From NCBI RefSeq assembly GCF_002007105.1, contig NZ_MVBC01000015.1, positions 62,001 through 126,000 of the forward strand: a stretch of DNA of 64,000 nucleotides. The letters are read 5' to 3'. Within the stretch, counting starts at the first letter, position 1; each line of letters begins with the position of its first letter. The DNA comes from Hymenobacter sp. CRA2. Lineage in GTDB: Bacteria; Bacteroidota; Bacteroidia; Cytophagales; Hymenobacteraceae. Made by a program: the position numbers and the translations under genes. Below the pieces are notes generated by a model. The model ran no database searches. It saw only the letters and a list, made by a program, of their open reading frames with translations, and was not told where the DNA came from. Of the stretch, positions 7,883-17,087 are shown piece after piece.

Positions 7883-9589
7883 CTAAGCCTTCAGCGCGGC
7901 CGTCAGCTTACGCACCCCCTCGAGCGCGTTGGCGCCGAGGTGCACGCGCAGGGTGCGGCGGTCGTAGCTGCGCAGGGCTTCCAGGTCGCCTTGGGCCTGG
8001 GCGTCCTTCAGCGTGCCGAAAGTGTAGGAGCGGCCGGGCAGGGGCAGGTCGGGGTTGTTGTCGGCGGTGAGCTGCAGGAACAGGCCGGTGTTCGGCCCGC
8101 CCTTGTGGTACTGGCCGGTGCTGTGCAAAAAGCGCGGGCCGTAGCCGAAGGTGGTGGCTGCGTGCAGGCGTTGCTGCAGCGTGGCGCGCAGCTCGTCGAT
8201 GGCGGCGTTCAGCTCAGGCGTCTCCGTCAGGTACGCCTGAATGGAAACGTAGTCGCCGGGGTTGGCCTGGAAAAACTGCCCGAGCAGGCCTTGGGCATCG
8301 GCGCCGGTAGTCGGGCCGTAGAAGCTCAGCCCGTCGGCCGCCAGCGCGGTAGACTCCTGGGGCAGGCTGCCTTTTTCAGCTACTTCTTTCATCAGCTTGT
8401 CGGTGGCGGTTTTAGCCGCCTGCACGTTGGGCTGGTCGAAGGGGTTGATTTCGAGCACGGCGCTGGCTACGGCCGTGGCCACTTCCCAGCGGAAAAACTC
8501 CTGTCCCAGATCCAGCGCGTCGTGCATACGAATGCTGATAACGGGGTGGCCAGCAGCCTCCAGGGTCTGCAGTTTTTGCTGGTTGTCAGCGTCGGCGTCG
8601 CCTGCGTAGCCCACGTACACGAACACGCGGTCATTGCCGTACAGGCTCACGTCGGCCAGCGGCTCGCCGGCCACGGGCAGGATGCCCACGCCGTGCTTGC
8701 CGGTGCTTTCGGCAATAAGCTGCTCCAGCCACAGGCCCAGGTCGCTCAGGCCTGCGGGCGTGATGAGCGTAAGCTTGTCGCGGCCCTGCTGGGCTAGTAC
8801 GCCCAGGGCCACGCCCAGCTCCAGGCCGGGGTTGCTGGTTACGTCGCCATTCGAGCCGTTGGCCTGCATCATGCCCACCGAGCGGCGCAGCAGCTCCTCG
8901 ATGTCGATGCCGTAGAGGGCGGCGGGCACCAGCCCGAAGTAGGAGAGGGCCGAGAAGCGGCCGCCTACCTCGGTGAAGTTCAGGAACACGCGGCGGTAGC
9001 CCAGGCTTTCGGCCGTAGCAATGAACTTGGAGCCGGGGTCGGTAATAGCCACGAAGTTTTCGCCGGCCTTGTCGCCTTTGATAGCTTTGATCCGGTCGTA
9101 GAAATAGTCGCCAAAGGCCAGGGGCTCGGCCGTGGTGCCCGATTTGCTGGCCACGATGCACAGCGTGGTTTCCAGCGGTACGGCCTTTTCAATCTGCTGC
9201 ACCGTGCCCGGGTCGGTGGTGTCGAGCACCAGCATTTCCAGGCCGCCTTCGGTCTTGGGGAAGGACTTCTCGAACACAATCGGAGCCATAGAGGAGCCGC
9301 CCATACCCATGACGATGACGTGGGTAAAGCCGGCGGCCTTCACTTCCTGCACAAACTGCTCAATCTCGCCCACGCGCTCCTGCATGGTTTCGGCCACGCG
9401 CAGCCAGCCCATGTAGGCCCGCAGCTCGGCCTGGGCCTGCGGGTCCTGCACCCACAGGTCGGCCTGTTTCTGCCAGAAACCAGCGGTGAAATTCTTGGCG
9501 TTGAATTCGGCAATTTTGGCGTCGACGGCGGCCTGGTACTGGCCCAGGTGCAGCTCGGCGGCGGGCACGGATTGTTGCGTTTCTCCCAT
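7883..9589 (-). CDS. pgi: Glucose-6-phosphate isomerase (type found in bifunctional transaldolase/isomerase)
   Basis: 568 residues with the SIS-fold isomerase pattern of tal-pgi fusion proteins rather than of classical Pgi: MGMGGSSMAPIVFEKSF (about residues 94-110), CIVASKSGTTAEPLAF, AIDELRATLQQRLHAATTFG, and FLHSTGQYHKGGPNTGLFLQ, with the catalytic His in the last. No transaldolase domain is present. It interconverts glucose-6-P and fructose-6-P in the cytoplasm. An open frame extends about 280 bases upstream, but the ATG at 9589 (MGETQQSVPAAELHLGQYQ) starts the family-like part. It is converging on a strong terminator and stands as its own transcription unit. Confidence 0.88.
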   Translation of the reverse strand: MGETQQSVPAAELHLGQYQAAVDAKIAEFNAKNFTAGFWQKQADLWVQDPQAQAELRAYMGWLRVAETMQERVGEIEQFVQEVKAAGFTHVIVMGMGGSSMAPIVFEKSFPKTEGGLEMLVLDTTDPGTVQQIEKAVPLETTLCIVASKSGTTAEPLAFGDYFYDRIKAIKGDKAGENFVAITDPGSKFIATAESLGYRRVFLNFTEVGGRFSALSYFGLVPAALYGIDIEELLRRSVGMMQANGSNGDVTSNPGLELGVALGVLAQQGRDKLTLITPAGLSDLGLWLEQLIAESTGKHGVGILPVAGEPLADVSLYGNDRVFVYVGYAGDADADNQQKLQTLEAAGHPVISIRMHDALDLGQEFFRWEVATAVASAVLEINPFDQPNVQAAKTATDKLMKEVAEKGSLPQESTALAADGLSFYGPTTGADAQGLLGQFFQANPGDYVSIQAYLTETPELNAAIDELRATLQQRLHAATTFGYGPRFLHSTGQYHKGGPNTGLFLQLTADNNPDLPLPGRSYTFGTLKDAQAQGDLEALRSYDRRTLRVHLGANALEGVRKLTAALKA

Positions 9590-9807
9590 CGGGGTATGAA
9601 GTAGAAAAAGAATGACGTAGGGGCAGGCCGCCCAGGCCTTCAACGAAAGGCCAACCGCGGCGGCTGCGGGGGTAAAAATGCACCTCCTTTCCGAAACGAT
9701 GGGGCTGGAAGCAGAATTTTCCGCCGGCAGAGGAAGATGGTATTTAGCAAGGCCTTGACTGCCACCGCGTAATTTGCCGACTCTGCCGCAGTGCTGGTCA
9801 GTCTGAT

Positions 9808-11341
9808 ATGCGAATAAGTTGCGTTGTTTATTTGGGCTTTTTATTGCTGATGCCCGGGTTGCTGCGGGCACAATCGGTGCCCCCTCCTAAAGGCTACAAG
9901 CTGCACCGGGTGCGGCGGCTACGCCCCGCGCCGCTGCCGCCCGGCGGACTGGTGCCGTACGACGGCTACTTCGAGTGGGGGCTGTCCGATACGCTGGGCC
10001 GGGTGTACGTGCAGCCCACGTTTCAGAACGAGCTTAAAGCCACGGCCGGGCCCTTCTGGCTGTCGGAGTGGGGATCTGTCACCACCACTTATCGGCGCAG
10101 CAGCCGGTGGAAAAACCAGCAAGGCGAATGGGAAATCTGGCTGAATGCCCGCGGGCAGTATCTGGTCGTACCGGCAGGTTTTGCCGCCTACCGCCAGCCT
10201 GCGGGCCAAGCCGCTGCGCCGCCACCTCACGGCCCCGCTGTACCGTTTCGAATCGGCTCTGGACACGGCCGCGCGTGGCCGGCGCTATTGGCACAACTGG
10301 CCCAGGGGCAAGGGCTGGGTGTACTCGCTGGGCGCCGATCTGTTCGCCGTGCGCGGCCCCAGCGGCCCGCGGTATGTCCGGCAGCTGCACCGCCGTAACC
10401 GCCGCCATCCGGTGCCGCACCCGCCGCCGGCGTACGGGCCCGCGCAGGCCCTGTTCGACAGCACCAGCCGCCGCCTCACCCCATACCGTTACGACCGGTT
10501 GCTGCCTATCAGCGACGGACGCATCCGCTTTGAGCGGTACGCGGCGCGGCGCACCTACGGCTACCTGGACCCGCGCGGCCGCGAAGTGCTCGGGCCGTAC
10601 GATGCCGCCGGGCCGTTTTCCCACGGCCGGGCCGTGGTCGTGACAGCCGGTGCCCCCACGCCCAACGACGACCAGTACGCGCTTATCGACACAACGGGCG
10701 CGTACGTGCTGGCCCCGCAGCCGCGGCGGCTGGACGGCCCCGATGCGCTGGGCTTCGTGCGCCGCGCGGTGCCCCGGGCCGGCAAGGGAAACGTGGCCGA
10801 GTACCTGCGACCCAACGGGCAGCCGGCTTTCCCCGGTCGCTATTTTGGTTGGGGCGACGAATTCAAAACCGATTCCGCGGCCGTGCCCGACACGCTCGGC
10901 CGGCCCGGTATTCTCTACAGCGACGGCCGCTGGCTGCCCCGGCCCGCGCCCGCCAAGCCCATAATCAGGGCCGCGCCCCGGCCCACGGTGCAGGAGGCGC
11001 TTAACGACCGGTTCCGGCTGATCAAAAGTGACGGCCAGCCGCTCAACGCCGAAACCTACGCCTGGGCCAAGGCGCTAGCTGGTGACTGGTTTGCAGCCCG
11101 CCCAACGCCCGAGGCGGCTATGCTGCTACTTACGCCCGCCGGCCAGCCCTACCCGCTGCCGCCCGGCTACGAACCCGATCTGATGGAGCACAGCGTGGCC
11201 AATGCCGCCGAAGTGCCTTTCGCCAACGGCTTGTTGAAAGTGCGCTGGGGTAAGCCTTTCCGGGAAGGCGGGGAGCCTCGGCGCGAAGCCTACATGACCC
11301 GCAGCGGCCGCATTCTTACCAGCGACCTGAAGGGCGATTAA
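9808..11341 (+). pseudogene. WG-repeat-containing exported protein, frameshifted
   Basis: Two overlapping open frames together read as one protein. The first (from ATG 9808, stop 10398) begins with a signal peptide (VVYLGFLLLMPGLLRAQS) and a WG-like unit (LGRVYVQPTFQNELK). The reading then makes sense only in the next frame from about 10190, continuing LTAPLYRFESALD and carrying WG-type units (YGYLDPRGREVLGPYD, GPFSHGRAVVV) to the stop at 11341. One extra base somewhere in 10180-10205 would explain it. Whether this is a true pseudogene, a sequencing error or a programmed shift cannot be told here; no slippery heptamer is obvious. An intact product would be about 510 residues, exported, with unknown function. 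Confidence 0.65.
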
Positions 11342-11362
11342 GCTCAGAAGCTAAATAGGAAA

Positions 11363-11405
11363 GCGGGTAGGGTATTTTCGGATGACTCGAAAATACCCTA
11401 CCCGC
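11363..11405. terminator. Perfect 18-bp inverted repeat, bidirectional terminator
   Basis: Arms gcgggtagggtattttcg and cgaaaataccctacccgc with a 7-base loop, placed between the convergent WG-repeat gene and the M23 peptidase gene. The stem has no separate T-run but is long and perfect. Confidence 0.75.
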
Positions 11406-11426
11406 TCCGTTGCGGCGCAAGCCGAC

Positions 11427-13397
11427 CTACAGCTGCAGGTTAATCACGCGCTCGTTGCCGGCCTGGTCGGTGAGGCGCAGGCGGGCGGGGCCGCGCAGGG
11501 CCGGGCCCAGCGTGTCGCCGCGCTCGGTGAAAAGCGTGGCGTTCTTGTTTTCGTAGCGCAGCAGCCGGAAGCGTCCCCCGATTTCCAGCTGGTAGCTGGC
11601 CAAGCCCGAAAGATTGTCGCTGACTTTGAATACCAGCCCGCCGGCGCGGCTGATGAGACGGGCCGAGGGCGGAATCGTGTCGGTGAGGATGCGGAACTGG
11701 CCGTAGTTGCGGGTGTTGAAACTGAGCAGCTCACCGTCCCACTGGCCGCCGGCCCAGCTGGCCGTGCCGCCACGAATGAGGTAAGCCGCCGCGTGGGCTT
11801 TGTCGGTTACGGGCTCGGCGGGCTTCAGCGTCACGCGCATGGCGTGCTGAATGGGCGTGCGTGGGTTCTGGATGGTCCAGGTCTTGTCCTTGAAGCCCGT
11901 TTGCAGGTAAAGCGTGTCGTAGTTGGTACGCGGGGCGAAAATTACGTTCACCAGGTTGTTGGCAAACAGCTGCTCCTCGCCGGCCGGAATGGCCGCCACC
12001 CGGTCGAAGCGCTGGTCGTTGGCAATGCCGGGGAAGCGCAGGTACTCAGGCAGGCCGGCGCGCAGGTCGTAGAGGTACACGGTCCGGCTCTGGTCGGTGT
12101 AGCTGGGCTTGAGCTGCAATTGCCGGTCGCCGCGCAACAGAGTTAAGTTGGGGGCTTGGCGCGTGGTGTCGTCCACGGTCACGCGCAGGATGTTGCGCAG
12201 CACGTCGTAGCGCAGCGTGGGCTTGCGCACAGTCGCTGAGCGCGTCTGCCAGTAGTCGGCGGGCACGCCGCGCAGCACCACGTGCAGCGGGGTGGTGTTG
12301 CCGTAGGCGTCCTGCAGGCGCATTTCCACGTCGTAGATTTTGCCTGGTTCCACCCGCAGCTTGCCCTTGGAGGGTCCGGTGTGGTAGATCGGCAGGTCGT
12401 TGCCGTCATCCACCCACAACTTCTCGAAGGTGCGCCGTGCACTCATCAGGTACTCGTAGTCGATGTGCTGGTTGACCACCCGCGTTTCGTCCGGAAAGCC
12501 GATGCCGTTGATGACGTGCCCGTACAGCGGTTGCCCGTTCACCTGCACGTCCACTTTGTACAGCCCGTTCTTGTTCCAGGCGTTATCGAAGCGGTCAAAC
12601 GCCTGCAGCAGCAGGCCTACGGTGCCGTAAGCCGGAATGGTATCGGCCACCGAGAAGCCGGTGCCCGCCTTGCCTACGGGCGTAAACAGGCGCTTCTCGA
12701 AGCGGCCCTGCACCCGCGCATCAATGCTTAGCGGCTCCACGGCCATGCCCACCACGGTGGGGGCCACGTGGTCCTGAATTTCGCTGAAGCCGCCCCACTG
12801 CAGCGGGTTGAGCTGATTGTCCTTGGCGTCGCGCACTTCCCAGTGCAGGTGCGGCCCGGCCGAGCCGCCCGTGTTGCCCGACAAGGCCACGATGTCGCCG
12901 CGCTTCACCGGGAACTGGTTGGGCTCGAAGAACAGCTCCAGCTCGTAGCTGCGCTTCTCGTACTGGCGGCGCAGCATTTCCTGTGCCACCGGGCCGCGGA
13001 AGTGGTTGAGGTGTCCGTACACCGTCGTCAGCCCGTTGGGATGGGTGATGTAGAGCACGTTGCCGTAGCCGAAGCTGCTTTGCTTCATGCGCGAGATGTA
13101 GCCGTCGGCGGCGGCGTACACCGGCAAATCCACCCCGCCGTTGGTCTTGATGTCGAGCCCGCCGTGGAAGTGGTTGGGCCGCAGCTCGCCCATGCTGGCA
13201 GCCAGCAGGTTGGGCTTGCCGGGCTGAATGGGGAAGAGGAAGTAGTCTTTGAGCGCGCTGCTGGTATCAGGCGGGGCCACGGCCGACTTGGCGGCCTGGG
13301 GCTTGTCGGTTTTGGCGTCGGGGTCGGCGGAGCAGGAGAGGGGCAGCGCCGGCAAGGCCAGCAGCAGCAGCTTGGCAGCAAGATGATTCAACAACAC
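11427..13397 (-). CDS. M23-family metallopeptidase, lipoprotein
   Basis: 656 residues. A lipoprotein signal ends LPLSC at Cys22. The LytM/peptidase M23 domain follows at about residues 60-185 with the zinc ligands in NHFHGGLDIK (HxxxD) and GPHLHWEVRD (HxH), plus YGHLNHF. The remaining 460 residues are beta-rich with motifs such as VKRGDIVALSGNTG and repeated Ig-like strands (KVDVQVNGQPLYG, TVDDTTRQAPNLTLLRG), as in large Bacteroidota M23 proteins. It probably cleaves peptidoglycan cross-links from the periplasmic or outer-membrane side. It shares no operon: a terminator follows, and a large inverted repeat separates it from the FAH gene. Confidence 0.88.
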   Translation of the reverse strand: MLLNHLAAKLLLLALPALPLSCSADPDAKTDKPQAAKSAVAPPDTSSALKDYFLFPIQPGKPNLLAASMGELRPNHFHGGLDIKTNGGVDLPVYAAADGYISRMKQSSFGYGNVLYITHPNGLTTVYGHLNHFRGPVAQEMLRRQYEKRSYELELFFEPNQFPVKRGDIVALSGNTGGSAGPHLHWEVRDAKDNQLNPLQWGGFSEIQDHVAPTVVGMAVEPLSIDARVQGRFEKRLFTPVGKAGTGFSVADTIPAYGTVGLLLQAFDRFDNAWNKNGLYKVDVQVNGQPLYGHVINGIGFPDETRVVNQHIDYEYLMSARRTFEKLWVDDGNDLPIYHTGPSKGKLRVEPGKIYDVEMRLQDAYGNTTPLHVVLRGVPADYWQTRSATVRKPTLRYDVLRNILRVTVDDTTRQAPNLTLLRGDRQLQLKPSYTDQSRTVYLYDLRAGLPEYLRFPGIANDQRFDRVAAIPAGEEQLFANNLVNVIFAPRTNYDTLYLQTGFKDKTWTIQNPRTPIQHAMRVTLKPAEPVTDKAHAAAYLIRGGTASWAGGQWDGELLSFNTRNYGQFRILTDTIPPSARLISRAGGLVFKVSDNLSGLASYQLEIGGRFRLLRYENKNATLFTERGDTLGPALRGPARLRLTDQAGNERVINLQL

Positions 13398-13458
13398 AGA
13401 GGCAACAACGGGCTTTGAGCGGCCAATGGGGTGGAGCCGCGGAAAGAAAAAATCAGGT

Positions 13459-13623
13459 AGGCTAAAGCCAGAAGCTAGTTCCCCTCCTCCGTTGAGGAGG
13501 GGCTAGGGGTGGTTGAAAGGCCAGGGTTAGCAATCTAAAAAACAGATGACGTCCATACGTCAAGGTCAACCACCGCCAACCCCTCCTCAGCTGAGGAGGG
13601 GAACTAGCTTCTGGCTTTAGCCT
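13459..13623. repeat. Large nested inverted repeat between M23 and FAH genes
   Basis: Bases 13459-13489 and 13593-13623 are exact reverse complements (31 bases, starting aggctaaagccagaagctag). The similarity extends inward: each arm contains a second palindrome (cccctcctc ... gaggagggg) and then gtggttga, so the paired arms cover about 55 bases around an approximately 50-base centre. It lies at the 3' end of the leftward FAH gene and upstream of the M23 gene. It resembles REP-type dispersed elements; no ORF or transposase is inside. Confidence 0.8.
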
Positions 13624-13633
13624 CTTTAGCTTG

Positions 13634-14248
13634 TTATTTCACGCTCACGTCGAAGAACTGCTCGTCCTCGATGTAGCCCACCAGCTGGTCGCCGACTTTG
13701 ATCGGGCCCACGCCGCTGGGCGTGCCGGTGAAAATCAGGTCGCCCATCTTCAGGGTGATGAACTGGGAGATGTAGCTGATGATCTTATTGAAGTCGTGCA
13801 GCATCAGCGAGGAATTGCCCTGCTGGCGCACTTCGCCGTTGACCTCCAGGCGGAAGTTGATGTTTTTCAGGTCGCTGAACTCCGAAACGGGCTTGAAGTT
13901 GGCGCCCAGCGGAGCGGAGCCGTCGAAGCCTTTGGCCAGCTCCCAGGGCAGGCCTTTGCTTTTGAGCTTGCTCTGCAGGTCGCGCGCCGTCAGGTCCAGG
14001 CCCAGGCCGATGGCATCGTAGTACGTGTGGGCAAACTGCTCCTCGATGTGGCGGCCGTTCTTGCTGATACGCAGCACCAGCTCTACCTCGTGATGAATGT
14101 CCTGGGTGAAGTCGGGGTAGAAGAAGGGCTGGTTGCGCTGCAGCAGCGCCGTGTCGGGCTTGGCAAAGATGACGGGGGCGTCAGGCACTTCGTTCTGGAG
14201 CTCGGCGATGTGCTCGGCGTAGTTGCGACCGATGCAGAGGATTTTCAT
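13634..14248 (-). CDS. Fumarylacetoacetate hydrolase family protein
   Basis: 204 residues, the short stand-alone FAH fold. MKILCIGRNYAEHI, the acidic metal site HHEVELVLRIS, YYDAIGLGLDLTARDLQ, GLPWELAKGFDGSAPLG and DLIFTGTPSGVGPIKVGD are all diagnostic. Members hydrolyse or decarboxylate beta-diketo acids (acylpyruvase, oxaloacetate decarboxylase, homoprotocatechuate enzymes); which one cannot be decided. Cytoplasmic, Mg/Mn-dependent. The first Met gives the canonical start. No aromatic-degradation genes are adjacent. Confidence 0.88.
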   Translation of the reverse strand: MKILCIGRNYAEHIAELQNEVPDAPVIFAKPDTALLQRNQPFFYPDFTQDIHHEVELVLRISKNGRHIEEQFAHTYYDAIGLGLDLTARDLQSKLKSKGLPWELAKGFDGSAPLGANFKPVSEFSDLKNINFRLEVNGEVRQQGNSSLMLHDFNKIISYISQFITLKMGDLIFTGTPSGVGPIKVGDQLVGYIEDEQFFDVSVK

Positions 14249-14502
14249 GGGCGAAGAAATTCAGCGGAAAAACGGGCCCCGAGGGCGCTGTAAGCAAAAG
14301 TACAGGATTGAAGCCGCCGGCAAAACCGCGCGGCCCGCGCCCCGCCTTACGCGAAAGCAACTGAACGCGTTAGGCCGTAATACAACATTTGCCCCGGCGT
14401 GCGTCGTATAGCACGCACCCGGCCGGACCGGCGCAGAATGCGTATTCTCGCCCCCGGAAGCGGTATTTCACCCGTTTGCCAACCCCGACACTTCTTCACC
14501 CC

Positions 14503-15294
14503 ATGTTCAAAAAATTCCTACTGGCCGTGGCGCTGTGCGCAACCGCCGGCTGCTCGTCCGTGCCGATAACCGGGCGCAACCAACTCAGCCTCGTTTCCGA
14601 CCAGGAAATCAACACGATGTCGGCCGACGAATACCAGAAAGTGCTGCAAACCAGCCGACTGTCGAGCAACGCCAGCCAAACCGCCATGGTGCGCCGCGTA
14701 GGCCAGCGCATTCAGCAGGCCGTAGAAACGTACTTCCGCCAGCAAAACCAATCGGCCCAGCTGGAAGGCTACCAGTGGGAGTACAACCTCATCGAAGACC
14801 CGCAGGAAAACGCCTGGTGTATGCCCGGCGGTAAGGTGGCCGTGTACACCGGCATTCTGCCCATTACGGAGGATGAAAACGGCCTGGCCGTAGTGCTGGG
14901 CCACGAAATTGCCCACGCCGTGGCCCGCCACAGCAACGAGCGGATGAGCCAGCAGATGGCGGCGCAAGGCCTCGGCGGCGTGCTGTCGGCAGCCGTGGGG
15001 CAGAACCCCTCGGCCACCCAAAACGTGTTTCTGCAGGCCGTGGGCGTTGGCTCGCAGGTGGGCCTGCTGAAGTTCAGCCGTACCCAGGAGTCGGAAGCCG
15101 ACCACCTAGGCCTGATTTTTATGGCTATGGCCGGCTACAACCCCGATACGGCCGTGTCCTTCTGGCAGCGGATGGCGGCCAAGCAGCAGGCCGGCAACAT
15201 CGAGCTGCTTTCCACCCACCCCTCCGATGCCACGCGCATTGCCGCCATCCAACGCGAGCTGCCCGAGGCGCGTAAGTACTACACCGCCCGCTAA
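14503..15294 (+). CDS. M48-family metallopeptidase, lipoprotein
   Basis: 263 residues. Lipoprotein signal with Cys17 (ATAGC) followed by the characteristic SSVPITGRNQLSLVSDQE. The zinc site is HEIAH (residues 134-138) with the third ligand in ESEADHLGLIFMA. Related to the LoiP/BepA-like periplasmic M48C peptidases that take part in outer-membrane quality control. The ATG at 14503 is preferred to the upstream in-frame codon because it starts the lipoprotein signal. The next gene begins only 15 bases after its stop, suggesting an operon with 15310-16052. Confidence 0.88.
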   Translation: MFKKFLLAVALCATAGCSSVPITGRNQLSLVSDQEINTMSADEYQKVLQTSRLSSNASQTAMVRRVGQRIQQAVETYFRQQNQSAQLEGYQWEYNLIEDPQENAWCMPGGKVAVYTGILPITEDENGLAVVLGHEIAHAVARHSNERMSQQMAAQGLGGVLSAAVGQNPSATQNVFLQAVGVGSQVGLLKFSRTQESEADHLGLIFMAMAGYNPDTAVSFWQRMAAKQQAGNIELLSTHPSDATRIAAIQRELPEARKYYTAR

Positions 15295-15309
15295 CGGGCC
15301 TTTTTGCCA

Positions 15310-15927
15310 GTGCTGAAATCACCACACCTGCGCCTCGCCCTTGCCGCCGTCACCGCGCTGACGTTGGGGCTGGGCGCCTGCGAAACCACCAAGCGCGGCT
15401 TCCCCGAATCCAGTACCCCCGGCACGGAAAGCGAGGAAACGGCGGCTGCCAACCCAAACGTGCGTCAAAACAAGCGCGAGCGTAAGGAAACCGAAGACCT
15501 GCGTATCCTCGACTCGCCCAACCGCTTAGTCGGGGCCGTGGTGGAAAGCAAAGTCCAGTACAAAGTGCCGCGCGAGATACTGATGCAGAACTTCAACCGG
15601 CAGTTCAGCGACGGCACCGTCATCGACAAAGCGCAGGTGCGCCCGGTGCAGGGCTCGGCCAAGGAAAAACCGACGTATTTCCTCGTCGGGATGGGCCTGC
15701 GCAACGGCATGTACCGCGCCATGGCCATTCCGCTGGCGCTGTCCACCGACAACGAGCTGTACCTCAGCTCCGATGCGGAACGCTACGTGGTGGAGGGCCG
15801 CGGCTGCCAGATGTGCTTCTTCAACTTCGAGCGCGGCGCCATTGTGGGCACTACCTGCGAGGATAACTCCGGCGGCTGCAACCTCACTATTGAGCGCAAA
15901 AACACCTTTTTCCCGCCCAAACGATGA
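15310..15927 (+). CDS. Putative lipoprotein of unknown function
   Basis: About 205 residues. No ATG is available at the 5' end; GTG at 15310 (or TTG at 15304) gives a lipoprotein signal ending LGLGAC at Cys24. The rest is soluble with an N-terminal charged stretch (KRERKETEDLR) and four Cys near the C-terminus (GCQMCFF, TTCEDNSGGC), which could form disulfides. I do not recognise the family. It starts just after the M48 stop and its own TGA overlaps the ATG of the next small frame (ATGA), so the three genes look translationally linked. Confidence 0.65.
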   Translation: MLKSPHLRLALAAVTALTLGLGACETTKRGFPESSTPGTESEETAAANPNVRQNKRERKETEDLRILDSPNRLVGAVVESKVQYKVPREILMQNFNRQFSDGTVIDKAQVRPVQGSAKEKPTYFLVGMGLRNGMYRAMAIPLALSTDNELYLSSDAERYVVEGRGCQMCFFNFERGAIVGTTCEDNSGGCNLTIERKNTFFPPKR

Positions 15928-16052
15928 GCCGCAAGTGGATCATGCGCCTGGCACTGACAGCGGTAGCGCTGCTGGTCACCACCGACCGGCGCCGCCGGGC
16001 CGAGCCGCCCAAACCGCCTAAGCCAGTAGATGAACCCGGCGACGACAAATAA
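15924..16052 (+). CDS. Small 42-residue protein overlapping the lipoprotein stop
   Basis: Too short for most gene callers. The ATG overlaps the upstream TGA as ATGA, a classical sign of coupled translation. The product has a hydrophobic segment (MRLALTAVALLVT) after a basic start, then a basic patch and a proline/lysine/acid tail (PPKPPKPVDEPGDD). It could be a small membrane or secreted peptide. Evidence is position and composition only. Confidence 0.4.
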   Translation: MSRKWIMRLALTAVALLVTTDRRRRAEPPKPPKPVDEPGDDK

Positions 16053-16100
16053 AACGCGGGCCCGCGTTGGTTATAAGCTGAACACTGGTTATTCAAATCT

Positions 16101-16382
16101 ATGCTGCGTCGCTTGCTGCTGGTTGCCTGTGTGGGCGGGCTCGGCATTCTGCTCTATGTCGTCGTTGCCGCGCCCTTCATGGTCACGTGGGGGCACCCAA
16201 AAGACACTTGGGTAAAGCTGGCCATGCTGATTTGCCACTTCCCAGTGCCCGAAACGTCTGGGCCCGATGTTTCCCTCTGGCCACTGGTGCTGAACAGCGT
16301 TATCTGGGCGTTGGGCTTATATGCGCTTTACGCGGGGCTAAAGCAGGCCACACGGAGAATTGTCGCTTTGGCTAAACGGTAG
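16101..16382 (+). CDS. Small membrane protein, two transmembrane segments
   Basis: 93 residues with hydrophobic segments at about residues 4-27 and 56-79 (NSVIWALGLYALYAGL), a short loop between them and a basic C-terminus. The family is unknown. Its last 11 bases overlap the 3' end of the convergent alpha/beta hydrolase gene. It begins 48 bases after the small frame at 15924-16052. Confidence 0.55.
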   Translation: MLRRLLLVACVGGLGILLYVVVAAPFMVTWGHPKDTWVKLAMLICHFPVPETSGPDVSLWPLVLNSVIWALGLYALYAGLKQATRRIVALAKR

Positions 16383-17070
16383 CCGCTGCAAACTCTCGAA
16401 CGCGCAGCGCCAACCCCGGCAGGTCGGCGCGCTCCAGGGCGTGTATGGTGTTCGGCAGCACCTCAAACGTGGCATTCTGCAGGTAAGCAGCGAACTGCCG
16501 CGAGGCCTCTACGCCGGCCGTGGTATCCAGCTCGCCCACCAGCACCTGCAGCGGTATGGTCAGCTGCGACAAGTTTAGCTCATTGAGCGGCGGAGCCTCG
16601 CCCAGCTCGCGCAGCATGGCGGCCGTGGCTTCCACCACCGCGTGCCACTCCGTAGGGGCGTGCGTGCGCTGCAGGTGCTCCACGTACTGCGGAATTTTGG
16701 CCTGCATCTTGGCCGGGTCCAGCATCCCGGTTTCCGTGGCCACCGTTTCGGGCGACCAGTCGAACTTGGTGCCATAGGTAGTGATGCTGCGGATGCGGCC
16801 CGGGTCGGTGGCGGCGCTGAGCACGGCCGCGTAGCCGCCCATGCTGTAGCCGAACACGTGCACATCGTCGAGTTGGTGCTCGGCCAGGAAGTAGCTCACC
16901 TCGGCCGCAAAGTGCGTCATGGTGAAGTGCTCCGGGTCGAGCGGGCGGCCGCCGTGGCCCGGAAAGGAAAAAGTATGCACGGCAAAGTCGGCGGCCAGCG
17001 CGTTGGCCAGGGGCTGCAGCTGCTGGGCCGAGCCCAGGGCGCCGTGGAGGAGGAGAAGGGGCTGTTTCAT
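16372..17070 (-). CDS. Alpha/beta hydrolase
   Basis: 232 residues. LLLLHGALGSAQQL gives the oxyanion-hole HG, FGYSMGGYAA holds the nucleophile Ser76 in GxSxG, VLVGELDTT carries the acid and LPNTIHALERADLP the catalytic His. Closest in style to MenH-like or esterase-type small hydrolases; the substrate is unknown. The ATG at 17070 starts right at the first strand (MKQPLLLLHG). It lies downstream of mpl on the same strand but is separated by 129 bases that contain a long inverted repeat. Confidence 0.85.
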   Translation of the reverse strand: MKQPLLLLHGALGSAQQLQPLANALAADFAVHTFSFPGHGGRPLDPEHFTMTHFAAEVSYFLAEHQLDDVHVFGYSMGGYAAVLSAATDPGRIRSITTYGTKFDWSPETVATETGMLDPAKMQAKIPQYVEHLQRTHAPTEWHAVVEATAAMLRELGEAPPLNELNLSQLTIPLQVLVGELDTTAGVEASRQFAAYLQNATFEVLPNTIHALERADLPGLALRVREFAAATV

Positions 17071-17087
17071 GGCGGGGCTAAAGGTAG

